In this document: positions 47,050-56,421 of the stretch, piece after piece
How positions within the stretch are numbered: the stretch's first letter is position 1
Layout: every line of letters starts with the position of its first letter
DNA from: an uncultured Candidatus Actinomarina sp.
GTDB lineage: Bacteria > Actinomycetota > Acidimicrobiia > Actinomarinales > Actinomarinaceae
Assembly (NCBI GenBank): GCA_902604835.1
Contig: CACKZW010000001.1
Span: 126,196 to 190,195, forward strand
Length of the DNA stretch: 64,000 bases
Direction of reading: 5' to 3'
Notes under the pieces: generated by a model
Databases searched by the model: none
What the model was told of the DNA's origin: nothing
What the model saw: only the letters and a program-made list of their open reading frames with translations
Program-made: the position numbers and the translations under genes

Positions 47050-48423
47050 ATGGTACCAAGAAGCCTTTTAGATTTAATTGAGAATAACGGATATTTAAAA
47101 TCCTTATCAAACCTTTATAAGTCAAATGGTCATGATTTTTATCTTGTTGGAGGTGCTGTAAGGGATGGCATTTTAGACATTCCAACAAAAGATTTTGATT
47201 TTACAACTAACGCATTGCCAGAAGAATCTATAAAAATACTCAATGATCAAGGATATAAAACTACAGAAGTGGGGCGAGCTTTTGGGACAATTGAGTTGCA
47301 ACTTAAAGAGAGTTCAATTCACATTACAACCTACAGAAAAGATACATATGAAAATTCTTCAAGGAATCCATCCATTGAATCAGTACTAGATTTAAATTCA
47401 GATCTTTCTAGAAGAGATTTCACAATTAATTCAATAGCTTATTCAATTGACGAAAATGAACTTCTTGATCCATTTTCCGGACTAAAAGATTTAGCCCAAG
47501 GAACAATCAAAACACCTGATGATCCAGTTATTTCTTTTTCAGACGACCCTCTAAGAATGTTAAGACTTTGTAGGTTCATCAGCACTCATGGCTTTTCCCC
47601 TGAAAAGGAGACTTTTACGGCTATGAAAAACAATATTGAAAGAATCCAAATTGTATCAGTTGAAAGAATAAGAGATGAATTAAATAAACTTTTAGTTGGA
47701 AAAGATGCGCCGATGGGCATTCGTGCTTTAGTTGAGAGCGGTTTAAGTTTATATATTATTCCAGAAATAAATGAGCTGAAAATGGAGGTCGATCCAAAAC
47801 ATCACCACAAAGATGTATATGAACATTCACTAGAAGTTTTAGATGGGGTACCTCCTAAACTTTCATTAAGAATGGGAGCACTTCTCCATGATATTGCCAA
47901 ACCAAATACTAAAGGAATAGAAAATGGCAAAGTACACTTTAGACACCACGAAGTAGTTGGTGCAAGGATGACAAAAAAAATATTAAAACGATTGAAGTAT
48001 GACAATAAAACAATTGAAGATGTTGCACAACTTGTTGAACAAAGCGCCCGCCCGCATACTTTTAAGATGGGATGGACAGATTCTGCAGTAAGAAGGTATA
48101 TTCTTGATGCTGGACATATGCTTGAGGATTTAAATGCACTAGTTAGAGCGGATGTAACAACTAAAAATAAACAAAAAAAACAAGAAATATACCAAACACT
48201 TGATGAGATGGAAAAAAGGATTGAGGAAGTTAAGGAAAAAGAAGAACTTGAAAAGCTAAGACCACCAGTAGATGGAAACGAAATTATGGAAATCTTAGAA
48301 ATTGAACCGGGTCCATCTTTAGGAAAAATAATGAAATCCTTATATGAACAAAGAATTAATGAAGGAGAAGTTTCAAAAGAGGAAGCGATTAAATTAGCCA
48401 AAGAAGTTTATAAAAAACTATAG
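47050..48423 (+). CDS. cca: CCA tRNA nucleotidyltransferase / poly(A) polymerase family with HD domain
   Basis: LVGGAVRDGILDIPTKDFDFTTNA; RRDFTINSIAY; HDIAKPNTKG. Confidence 0.92.
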   Translation: MVPRSLLDLIENNGYLKSLSNLYKSNGHDFYLVGGAVRDGILDIPTKDFDFTTNALPEESIKILNDQGYKTTEVGRAFGTIELQLKESSIHITTYRKDTYENSSRNPSIESVLDLNSDLSRRDFTINSIAYSIDENELLDPFSGLKDLAQGTIKTPDDPVISFSDDPLRMLRLCRFISTHGFSPEKETFTAMKNNIERIQIVSVERIRDELNKLLVGKDAPMGIRALVESGLSLYIIPEINELKMEVDPKHHHKDVYEHSLEVLDGVPPKLSLRMGALLHDIAKPNTKGIENGKVHFRHHEVVGARMTKKILKRLKYDNKTIEDVAQLVEQSARPHTFKMGWTDSAVRRYILDAGHMLEDLNALVRADVTTKNKQKKQEIYQTLDEMEKRIEEVKEKEELEKLRPPVDGNEIMEILEIEPGPSLGKIMKSLYEQRINEGEVSKEEAIKLAKEVYKKL

Positions 48424-48459
48424 TTGTATAAATATTCAAATTAATGTATATTTATACAA
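48424..48459. promoter_or_regulatory. ARG-box pair overlapping the argR promoter
   Basis: TGTATAAATATTCA (48425-48438) and TGTATATTTATACA (48445-48458); candidate -35 TTGTAT (48424-48429), N17, -10 TATATT (48447-48452). Confidence 0.6.
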
Positions 48460-48921
48460 ATGTCAAAATCAACTTTGCAAAGGCAAAAATTAATTGCTGA
48501 TTTAATCGAAGAGGGAATAATTACTTCTCAGAACCAATTGAAGGGAATCTTGAAAAAGAAAGGCATTCCAATTACTCAAGCTACTCTCTCTAGAGATCTC
48601 ACAGAAATTGGAGCAAGTAAAAAAAGAGATTTAAATAACGATCTTAAATATATATTGCCCAAAGACGATGTTAACAGCGCCCAAAGATCTATTTCTAGAC
48701 GGGCTTTAAAAGATTTTGTTTTAAGTGTTGAGCCAGTCCATAACCAAATAATTGTTAAAACTACAACAGCTGCAGCTCAGGTAGTCGCCGAATCAATAGA
48801 CAATCTATTTTTTGATGGAATTGCTGCATCAATTGCTGGAGATAATGTTGTTTTAATTATTTCTTATGGAAACAAAGAAGCTTTAAGAATATCAAAACTT
48901 ATAGATTCTTATCTGAACTAA
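48460..48921 (+). CDS. argR: Arginine repressor
   Basis: LIEEGIITSQNQLKGILKKKGIPITQATLSRDLTEIGASK; C-terminal SIAGDNVVLIIS. Confidence 0.93.
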   Translation: MSKSTLQRQKLIADLIEEGIITSQNQLKGILKKKGIPITQATLSRDLTEIGASKKRDLNNDLKYILPKDDVNSAQRSISRRALKDFVLSVEPVHNQIIVKTTTAAAQVVAESIDNLFFDGIAASIAGDNVVLIISYGNKEALRISKLIDSYLN

Positions 48922-48965
48922 AAAAAATTAGCTATTTTATACAAACCTAGATTATTCTTATTTGA

Positions 48966-50390
48966 ATGATGGAATTGTCAAAAATAAATAGAAATAATAT
49001 TGCAAAAAAAATTGGCCACGGGGCAGTTCTTCTTCATGGGGGGAATACTGTTTACAGAAATAATGATGTGGCTTATGATTTTCGACAGGATTCTAATTTT
49101 CATTATCTAACCGAATGGCCAGAACCTAGCGCTCACGCAATTATTATCGTGCAAGACAACAAAGCAGCTTTATATCTTTTTGTACAAGGAAGAAATGAAG
49201 AAATGGAAACCTGGGAGGGCAAAAGACTTGGGCCAGAAGGAGCAAAACAACAGTTTGGAGCAGAAGAAGCATTTCTATATGAAGAATATGAGAGCTTAGC
49301 CCCAAAATTACTATCTGGAATTGAAGATATTTATTGTGATTATACAAATGCTGCGTTTGAAAAATATGATAAGAAATTAATCAACACAGCAATTCCATAC
49401 GATCAAAGAGGGTCAAGCTTTAGCAAGGCTACACTAAACTCTCTTTCACCTTTACTTTCTGAACTCCGTTTAATTAAAAGCTCCGAAGAACTTGAGCATC
49501 TTAAAAGAGCTTGCGATATTACCGTTGAAGGACATATATCTGCCATGGAATTTACAAAGAAAGATATGTATGAGTACCAAATAGAGGCTGAGATGGAAAA
49601 AACTTTTTATGATTTAGGAGCTGAAAGGTTAGGATACCCATCTATTGTTGCCTCTGGAGATAATGCTTGCATATTACATTACTCAACCAATAGAGAAAAA
49701 GTTGACAACAATGGTCTTATATTGATAGATGCAGCAGCAGAGTTTAAAATGTATTCATCTGATGTTACAAGAACTTTTCCTGTAAACGGAAAATTTACGA
49801 AAGTCCAACAAGATGTCTATTCAGAAGTTTTAAAAGCTCAAGAAATCGGCATAAAGAATGTTACAACTAAAAAAACGATGTCAGACATTCATACCTCAAC
49901 CGTAGCTTCAATATCACAATCACTGGTTGACCTTGGTTTAGTACCAATGGGAGTAGAAGAAACAATTTCAATGATGCATTATTTCGAATTTTTTATGCAC
50001 GGTACAGGTCATTGGCTTGGATTGGATGTGCATGATGCAGGAACCACAGAAGAAAAAAACAAACCAAGAAAATTAAAGCCCGGAATGGTTACAACTATTG
50101 AACCAGGAATTTATATTCGCCCAAACAAACCTGAAATAGAGTTTAAATTACTTGAAAGAGATCCTAAAAAAATTAGAGAAAGAAGAAAATCACTTGGAAT
50201 GGAGAAAGCAACAAAACTTGAAAGTGAAGAAATGAAAGACGCTAAAAGTATTAAGCACAAAATACCTAAAGACCTTCTAGGTATCGGAATAAGAATTGAA
50301 GATGATATTGTTTGTACAGAAAATGACCCAATAAATCTAACCGTTGGGGCACCAAAAACAATTGACGATGTTGAAGCAATTTGTAATTAA
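48966..50390 (+). CDS. pepP: Xaa-Pro aminopeptidase (M24)
   Basis: DFRQDSNFHYLTEWPEP; LIDAAAEFKMYSSDVTRTFPVNGKF; HGTGHWLGLDVHDAG; TIEPGIYI. Confidence 0.93.
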   Translation: MMELSKINRNNIAKKIGHGAVLLHGGNTVYRNNDVAYDFRQDSNFHYLTEWPEPSAHAIIIVQDNKAALYLFVQGRNEEMETWEGKRLGPEGAKQQFGAEEAFLYEEYESLAPKLLSGIEDIYCDYTNAAFEKYDKKLINTAIPYDQRGSSFSKATLNSLSPLLSELRLIKSSEELEHLKRACDITVEGHISAMEFTKKDMYEYQIEAEMEKTFYDLGAERLGYPSIVASGDNACILHYSTNREKVDNNGLILIDAAAEFKMYSSDVTRTFPVNGKFTKVQQDVYSEVLKAQEIGIKNVTTKKTMSDIHTSTVASISQSLVDLGLVPMGVEETISMMHYFEFFMHGTGHWLGLDVHDAGTTEEKNKPRKLKPGMVTTIEPGIYIRPNKPEIEFKLLERDPKKIRERRKSLGMEKATKLESEEMKDAKSIKHKIPKDLLGIGIRIEDDIVCTENDPINLTVGAPKTIDDVEAICN

Positions 50391-50392
50391 TA

Positions 50393-51157
50393 ATGGTGAC
50401 ACCAAAGTTTGTTTATTCGTTATATGAAACAAGGCTTCAAAATAATTTAAAAAACGAGACTCTTCCAAAACATATTGGGATCATCCATGACGGACACAGA
50501 AGGTATGCAAGAAGAGAAAATTTGTTAAGTTACGAAGTTTCTTACCGAATTGGAATGGTCCGATTTAAAGAATGTCTGGCTTGGTGTGACGAGTTAGGCA
50601 TTGACAATATAACAAGCTGGCTTTTATCTAAAGAGAATTTATCCAGACCTGAAGAAGAATTGAACTCTTACTACCTCGTACTAAACGAATTGTTCGAAGA
50701 ACTTTTAATTGATGATCTTGTTGATAATTTTAAAATTAATTTTGTTGGTAGCATAGATCTTCTTCCTGATTATTTACAAAATTCAATCAAAAAACTTAAA
50801 GAAGTCAGGGGTGGAGGAGAAAAGCTATTAACTATTGCCCTTGGTTATGGGGGAAGACAAGAAATTGTTGATGCAATGAAAAGCTTACTACAAGAAAATC
50901 AAGAATTAGAAATTCAAGACTTAATAAAAAGCATTAACGACGAACAAATTAGAGATCATCTTTATTCACCAGATTCACCTGACATCGATCTGATTATTAG
51001 AACAAGTGGTGAGTCAAGACTCTCAGGATTTTTATTGTGGCAAAGCGCTTATTCGGAAGTAGTTTTTCAAGATGTTTATTGGCCGGAGTTCAGAAAGATT
51101 GACTTTTTAAGATGCTTAAGGGAGTACGTTCAAAGAGATCGTAGATTTGGTAAGTGA
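50393..51157 (+). CDS. cis-prenyltransferase (UppS family, DGHRR variant)
   Basis: HIGIIHDGHRRYAR; WLLSKENLSRP; LIIRTSGESRLSGFLLWQSAYSE. Confidence 0.88.
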   Translation: MVTPKFVYSLYETRLQNNLKNETLPKHIGIIHDGHRRYARRENLLSYEVSYRIGMVRFKECLAWCDELGIDNITSWLLSKENLSRPEEELNSYYLVLNELFEELLIDDLVDNFKINFVGSIDLLPDYLQNSIKKLKEVRGGGEKLLTIALGYGGRQEIVDAMKSLLQENQELEIQDLIKSINDEQIRDHLYSPDSPDIDLIIRTSGESRLSGFLLWQSAYSEVVFQDVYWPEFRKIDFLRCLREYVQRDRRFGK

Positions 51158-51228
51158 AAATAAATGAATTTGACCCTTTGATTAAAGTTGGCCAATTTTT
51201 TCTTTAGAGAATTTGAAAAGCGTTAATA

Positions 51229-52512
51229 TTGACTGATATGGAAATTCAAGACACTCTAAACTCGACTAACTTTACATTTCTATTTCTGACATTTATAGGG
51301 TTAAAGTTCACAATAGAAACTTACCTAAAAGTTCGAAATATTAATTCTTTAAAGGTTAATGCGTCTAAGGTTCCTGAAAGATTTGAAAATCTTGTAACAG
51401 CAGAAGAATATAAAAAATCTACAGATTACAATCTTGATCGTCTAAAGTTTCAAATAATAGTTTCCTTTGTAAGTATTTTTATTCTTCTGCTGCTTACGAT
51501 TGGTGGGCTACTAAATACTCTTACGTTTATTGTTTCAAGCTATACGTCTTCAAACATTTTAGGTGCTATTTTTTTAGGTCTTTTAATTATTCTAATTTCA
51601 GAAATCCTTGAAATACCTTTAGCTATATATTCAACATTCGTAATTGAAGAGAAATATGGATTCAATAAAACTACTAAAAAAACATTTGTAACGGATATTG
51701 TTAAAAACCTACTTATATCTTCAGTGATTTCATGTCTAATTTATGCAGTTGTAATTGGAATAATTGAAAATTTAGGAAACAATTGGTGGGTTTATGCTTT
51801 TGGTGCAGTTTTCTTTATTCAGTTAATAATCTTCTTCCTTTATCCCGTTTTGATAATGCCTTTATTTAATAAATTTGAAACACTTGACGACGAGGAGTAT
51901 AAAAAGCCAGTTGAAAAACTTCTTGAAAAAATTAATTTTAAAGCGAAAGGTCTTTTTGTAATGAATGCAAGCCTAAGGAGTTCGCATGGTAATGCATTTT
52001 TTACTGGTTTTGGTAAAAATAAAAGGATCGTTTTTTATGATACATTACTTGAGACAATTACACCTGATGAAATGGAAGCAATATTAGGACATGAACTAGG
52101 TCATTATAAGTTAGGACATATAAGGAAATCACTCATAAGCTCTTTAATTTTTGGATTTATTGGTTTTTATATCTTGAGTGAAGTTTTAAAGTCTGACAAT
52201 TTCTTTACTTCACATGGACTGGATGAGATTACGTTATATTCAAAATTTTTAATGTTCTATCTTGTGGCAGGGACGTATACTTTTTTTACGAGACCAATAA
52301 CATCTTATTTATCAAGACAAAGAGAATTTGCAGCTGATGATTTTTCTTTTAAATTTACAGATGGAAAATATATGGTTTCAGGACTTTTAAAGCTTACAAA
52401 AGATAATGCTAGTAACTTAACCCCAGATCCTCTTTACAGTTCTTATTATTACTCCCATCCTCCAATTGCTGAACGAATCGCAAGCATTGAGAAGAAATTA
52501 GCCAACACTTAA
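51229..52512 (+). CDS. M48 metallopeptidase, Ste24/CAAX prenyl protease 1-like
   Basis: ILGHELGHYKLGHI; multi-TM; RQREFAADDFSFK. Confidence 0.9.
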   Translation: MTDMEIQDTLNSTNFTFLFLTFIGLKFTIETYLKVRNINSLKVNASKVPERFENLVTAEEYKKSTDYNLDRLKFQIIVSFVSIFILLLLTIGGLLNTLTFIVSSYTSSNILGAIFLGLLIILISEILEIPLAIYSTFVIEEKYGFNKTTKKTFVTDIVKNLLISSVISCLIYAVVIGIIENLGNNWWVYAFGAVFFIQLIIFFLYPVLIMPLFNKFETLDDEEYKKPVEKLLEKINFKAKGLFVMNASLRSSHGNAFFTGFGKNKRIVFYDTLLETITPDEMEAILGHELGHYKLGHIRKSLISSLIFGFIGFYILSEVLKSDNFFTSHGLDEITLYSKFLMFYLVAGTYTFFTRPITSYLSRQREFAADDFSFKFTDGKYMVSGLLKLTKDNASNLTPDPLYSSYYYSHPPIAERIASIEKKLANT

Positions 52513-53739
52513 TACAAACAAAGCCTGCAGGGTTAGAGCAACAGTTATAAAAAGAAAAATGTATTGTGTTTTGTCACTTTGTTGATGGCCAAAAAGCTTA
52601 ACAGCTAAGTCATGAGCCAAAACAACACTTAACATATGACCTAACAAGGTAACGGCTACTTGTATACCCCAAATAATTATTGGCTCCATAAAGTAATTTA
52701 TTTCTGGTTCTCGCACATTAAATAGATTTAACCCAGTTCCTATTGGATCATTCAACCTATAAATAAAAGTTTGTGTTTCAAAAAGTAAGAGAGTCAAATA
52801 ATGCGTTATGTGATATGCAAAGGCGATTGGAAGCATTGTGTGTCCAAAAAGTTTTGAGACTTCATTAAGCTTAAGTTCCGATCCACCAACTTTTATGGCA
52901 AAATAACAAGCAAAACGATAAAAAATAATTGTTCCTAAATTCATTGAAAGAAACATTATTGTTGAAAACCATATATTGTTTATTTGTTCACCAAATTGCT
53001 TGTACCAAAAAGTTGTTTCTCTCAAGCCATCATAAGTAACCGTTCCTATCATCAGCAGAATAAAATACTCAATTCCATTCAACTTTGCTAAATTTCCTAT
53101 GTTGTTTATCAGTGAACGAAAATATGGTTTGGAATTAAATAATTTAAGTTTGCTATATAAATAATGAAGAAGAAGCAAGGGATCTACTTCAATAATTGAT
53201 TTTTTATAAAAGTATCTTACTAAATTTACACTTACAAAAAGAATTATGAAAACAACTGCAATATTAAAAGGATTACCCGGCTCTCTCCAAACAAGCTCAA
53301 ACCAAGTAAGGCCAAGAAATAAAAAACATGAAATATAAACTGACTTTGGTTTACTCGAAGAGATTTTTACAAGATTTAGAGGATTGAATTTTGCATACAC
53401 ATCACCAAAAAATAGTCCAAGAGTGGGAACACCTATCCATAGAAAAACCCACAAAATTAGAGGAGTAACTGAGGTTTTTGAGGATTCGCTTCCAATGATT
53501 CCTGGAGCTATTAGAAAAAATAAAATTGTAGCACCAAATATTTTTCCAATGATGCTTTGCCTGTCTTCAAAAATTTCTTTTGATGAAACAACAATTGACT
53601 CTTTCCAAGAAATTTTTAAATAGACAAATGTAATTACAACTACAATAGCTGCAGCGTTTAAAACCATATCAAAAGGAATGGGGAGATCTCCTACATTGAC
53701 TACGCCATGATTAATAGTGTTATCAATTTTAAATTTCAT
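52498..53739 (-). CDS. Multi-TM membrane protein of unknown function
   Basis: 413 aa, about 10 hydrophobic segments. Confidence 0.6.
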   Translation of the reverse strand: MKFKIDNTINHGVVNVGDLPIPFDMVLNAAAIVVVITFVYLKISWKESIVVSSKEIFEDRQSIIGKIFGATILFFLIAPGIIGSESSKTSVTPLILWVFLWIGVPTLGLFFGDVYAKFNPLNLVKISSSKPKSVYISCFLFLGLTWFELVWREPGNPFNIAVVFIILFVSVNLVRYFYKKSIIEVDPLLLLHYLYSKLKLFNSKPYFRSLINNIGNLAKLNGIEYFILLMIGTVTYDGLRETTFWYKQFGEQINNIWFSTIMFLSMNLGTIIFYRFACYFAIKVGGSELKLNEVSKLFGHTMLPIAFAYHITHYLTLLLFETQTFIYRLNDPIGTGLNLFNVREPEINYFMEPIIIWGIQVAVTLLGHMLSVVLAHDLAVKLFGHQQSDKTQYIFLFITVALTLQALFVLSVG

Positions 53740-53795
53740 TTACTGTTTACAATATATATAAAGTTTTTTAAAATTGCTGGTAACAGGGATAAATT

Positions 53796-53972
53796 ATGTG
53801 TGTTGTATGTAACTTAACAAATCAAGGATATGAAACAGCCTATCTTGCTGTGCAGAATGAAAGTGCTGATACAGTCATTGTTCCTGTAGTTAACAGATTA
53901 TTAGAACTACATAGCTATCAGATAATTGATTCAATGTTAATTCAGGCTTCTTTAATTGGAATTATACTCTAA
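53796..53972 (+). CDS. 58-aa protein with N-terminal CxxC, not in the ORF track
   Basis: MCVVCNLTNQGYETAYLAVQNESADTVIVPVVNRLLELHSYQIIDSMLIQASLIGIIL*. Confidence 0.45.
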   Translation: MCVVCNLTNQGYETAYLAVQNESADTVIVPVVNRLLELHSYQIIDSMLIQASLIGIIL

Positions 53973-53977
53973 AAAAA

Positions 53978-54418
53978 CTATTTACAATTTAGACATAAGT
54001 CTGTACATTTACCAAACAATTCAAGCCTATGATCTTCAATTATGAAATTAAATTCTTTCTCTATTCTTTTAATTTCTTTTGATAATTTATTTTCAAATTC
54101 CTTTGCCATTTCTACGTCTATTATTTCTCCACAATCGCTGCAAAATAGGTGATGATGGTGCGTGTGATCTTCTAATATAAGCTCAACAACAGACTGATTG
54201 TCTGGTGTTGAGAATTCATTTAAAATATTTATATTTTTTAAGTCGTTTAATACTCTGTACAAAGTTGATTTAGCTACTTTATTTTCAAGTTTTGATAAAA
54301 GTTCATCAACAGTAATTGGATTTTTTGTTCCAAGCAATTCTTCTAAAACAAGAATTCTTGGATTGGTGATAGACACCTTGCGATCAGTTAGAATTTTTCT
54401 TGAATTATCCATGTGCAA
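53978..54418 (-). CDS. Fur-family regulator, probably Zur
   Basis: HHHLFCSDCGEIIDVE and CTDLCLNCK Zn motifs; divergent from znuA. Confidence 0.85.
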   Translation of the reverse strand: MHMDNSRKILTDRKVSITNPRILVLEELLGTKNPITVDELLSKLENKVAKSTLYRVLNDLKNINILNEFSTPDNQSVVELILEDHTHHHHLFCSDCGEIIDVEMAKEFENKLSKEIKRIEKEFNFIIEDHRLELFGKCTDLCLNCK

Positions 54419-54472
54419 ATAATCATAGTTTATTTTTTATAAAAAAAAATAAATATTCTGACAAATATAGAC

Positions 54473-54506
54473 TTGACAAAAACAAAAATGAGACTTAATC
54501 TCATTT
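54473..54506 (+). promoter_or_regulatory. znuA promoter with overlapping Zur-like operator
   Basis: TTGACA (54473-54478), N17, TAATCT (54496-54501); inverted repeat AAATGAGA-CTTAA-TCTCATTT (54486-54506). Confidence 0.7.
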
Positions 54507-54539
54507 ACTGTTGTTTTAAAATTAGATAAGAGGTAAAAA

Positions 54540-55580
54540 ATGAACAAAAAACCTATGTTCAAATATGCAATATTAGCACTTTCATTAGTATTGGTGGCTT
54601 GTACTGGAAGCGGTACAGATGAGTCTAGTTGCCGAGAAAGAGAAGATGGAGAAACTTTAAATGTACTTGCTACAACTCCTATGATCGGTGAATTTGTTAG
54701 TCAGGTAGGTGGAGATAATATCAATCTAACTGTTTTAATGCCTCCTGAAGCAAACCCACACACTTATGATCCATCACCTCAAGATGCTACGACTATCGCT
54801 GAAGCAGATCTTGTATTTTTTACTGGATTAAAATATGAACCAGCACCTCTTTTAAAACTATTAGAAAGCTCTGCATGTAGTCCAGAAGTATTAGCTGAAG
54901 TAGGCGAGAGTGTTTTTCCCGTAGAATTTAAAGAAGGTGGTCATGATGACCACGCGGGCCATGATGACGAAGAAGGTCATGATGATGAAGAAGGTCATGA
55001 TGACGAAGAAGGCCACGATGATGAAGAAGGTCATGATGATCACGCAGGCCATGATCATGGAGCTTACGACCCTCACTTCTGGTTTGACCCAAACAGAGTT
55101 TCCTATGCTGCTGAATATATTGAAGGAAAATTAATACAATATGATCCAGCAAATGAAGAAAGTTACAAATCTCAGACAGACACTTTCACCAATGAATTAA
55201 AAGGTTTAGTAAACGAAGTTATTGAATTAATTGGAATGATTCCATCAGACAATAGAAAACTTATTACAACTCACGAGTCACTTGGATACCTTGAAGCTAA
55301 ATTTGGGTTAGAAGTTCTTGCAACTATTATCCCTAGTTTAGATTCATCCGACGAAATATCTCCGTCCGATTTAGTTGAAGTAATTGAAGTAATTGAAGAC
55401 GAAGGTGTGAAGGTTATGTTTGTTGAGGCAGAAACACCATCGGTTTACGCTGAAACACTTGCTCAAGAAACTGGTATAACACTTGTAACAGGTTTGTATG
55501 TTGAGACATTAAAACCAAATCAATCTTATAGCGAGTTCTTAATAACCAATGTAGAGTTGATTGTAAATAACTTGAAATAA
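54540..55580 (+). CDS. znuA: Zinc ABC transporter substrate-binding lipoprotein with His-rich loop
   Basis: LVLVACTGSG lipobox; LMPPEANPHTYDPSPQD; (GHDDEE)n loop; DPHFWFDPN. Confidence 0.92.
   Translation: MNKKPMFKYAILALSLVLVACTGSGTDESSCREREDGETLNVLATTPMIGEFVSQVGGDNINLTVLMPPEANPHTYDPSPQDATTIAEADLVFFTGLKYEPAPLLKLLESSACSPEVLAEVGESVFPVEFKEGGHDDHAGHDDEEGHDDEEGHDDEEGHDDEEGHDDHAGHDHGAYDPHFWFDPNRVSYAAEYIEGKLIQYDPANEESYKSQTDTFTNELKGLVNEVIELIGMIPSDNRKLITTHESLGYLEAKFGLEVLATIIPSLDSSDEISPSDLVEVIEVIEDEGVKVMFVEAETPSVYAETLAQETGITLVTGLYVETLKPNQSYSEFLITNVELIVNNLK
54939..55061 (+). repeat. 18-bp tandem repeats encoding GHDD(EE/HA) units in ZnuA
   Basis: Six complete 18-bp units GG[TC]CA[TC]GATGA[TC]GAAGAA / ...CACGC[GA] plus a seventh diverged unit. 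Confidence 0.95.
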
Positions 55581-55640
55581 CAAGAAGGACCTTGACTAAT
55601 TACAAATTAAGATAGTTTCCGGGACTTCTTAGAGGTCTTT

Positions 55641-56420
55641 ATGCCTACAAAAGAGAATATTTACGAATCACAACAGATAATTGTCTCAGATCAATGTTGT
55701 GTTCAGTATGGTGAATCACTTGCACTAGATGATGTAACTTTCACAGTTACAAAAGGAAAAAAAATTGCAGTGGTTGGTCCTAATGGTGGTGGAAAATCTA
55801 CTTTATTTAAAGCATTAGCTGGATTAATTCCATTATCAAACGGTTCATTAAAAATAAATGGGCTAGATCCTTTAATGGCAAAAGGAATGATCAGCTACAT
55901 TCCACAAAAAGATTCTTTAAACTGGAATTTTCAACTTTCTGTAAAGCAGGTTGTTGAAATGGGATTAACAGATAAAAACAGTCTATTTAGCTTCAATAAC
56001 AGAAAGAATGTAGAGAAGATAAACGAATCTCTCAATCAAGTTGGAATCCTAGATAAAAGCGAAGAAAACATTAACAACCTTTCAGGAGGACAACAACAAA
56101 GAGTTCTATTAGCAAAAGCTTTGATACAAGATTCTGATATTTTGTTACTTGACGAAGCATTTAGCGCTATCGATGTTGGAGCACAAGAAGACATAATGAA
56201 AATAATTAATGGAAGCGACCTTAAAGAAAAAACTATATTACTTGCGACACATGACATTAATAATCTGGAAGATAAATTTGATGAAGTTTTATGTTTGAAT
56301 AGACATTGCTGTGCTTTTGGGAATCCCCTAGAAGTTCTTACAGAAGAAGTTATAGAAGAGATGTATGGCTCACACAATAATATGTTTCTTGATCATAAAC
56401 CAGGTAGTCACGGCTCCTAA
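55641..56420 (+). CDS. znuC: Zinc/manganese ABC transporter ATP-binding protein
   Basis: [44 protein letters not shown]. Confidence 0.9.
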   Translation: MPTKENIYESQQIIVSDQCCVQYGESLALDDVTFTVTKGKKIAVVGPNGGGKSTLFKALAGLIPLSNGSLKINGLDPLMAKGMISYIPQKDSLNWNFQLSVKQVVEMGLTDKNSLFSFNNRKNVEKINESLNQVGILDKSEENINNLSGGQQQRVLLAKALIQDSDILLLDEAFSAIDVGAQEDIMKIINGSDLKEKTILLATHDINNLEDKFDEVLCLNRHCCAFGNPLEVLTEEVIEEMYGSHNNMFLDHKPGSHGS

Positions 56421-56421
56421 T

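Noticed and set aside
50393-51157. DGHRR instead of DGNRR in the cis-prenyltransferase as a novelty
   Set aside because: The DGHRR / SGFLLWQSAY variant is a known actinobacterial subfamily as far as I recall, so not treated as new.
54939-55061. Tandem repeats resembling a CRISPR or satellite array
   Set aside because: In-frame 18-bp units encoding the ZnuA His-rich loop; no spacers.
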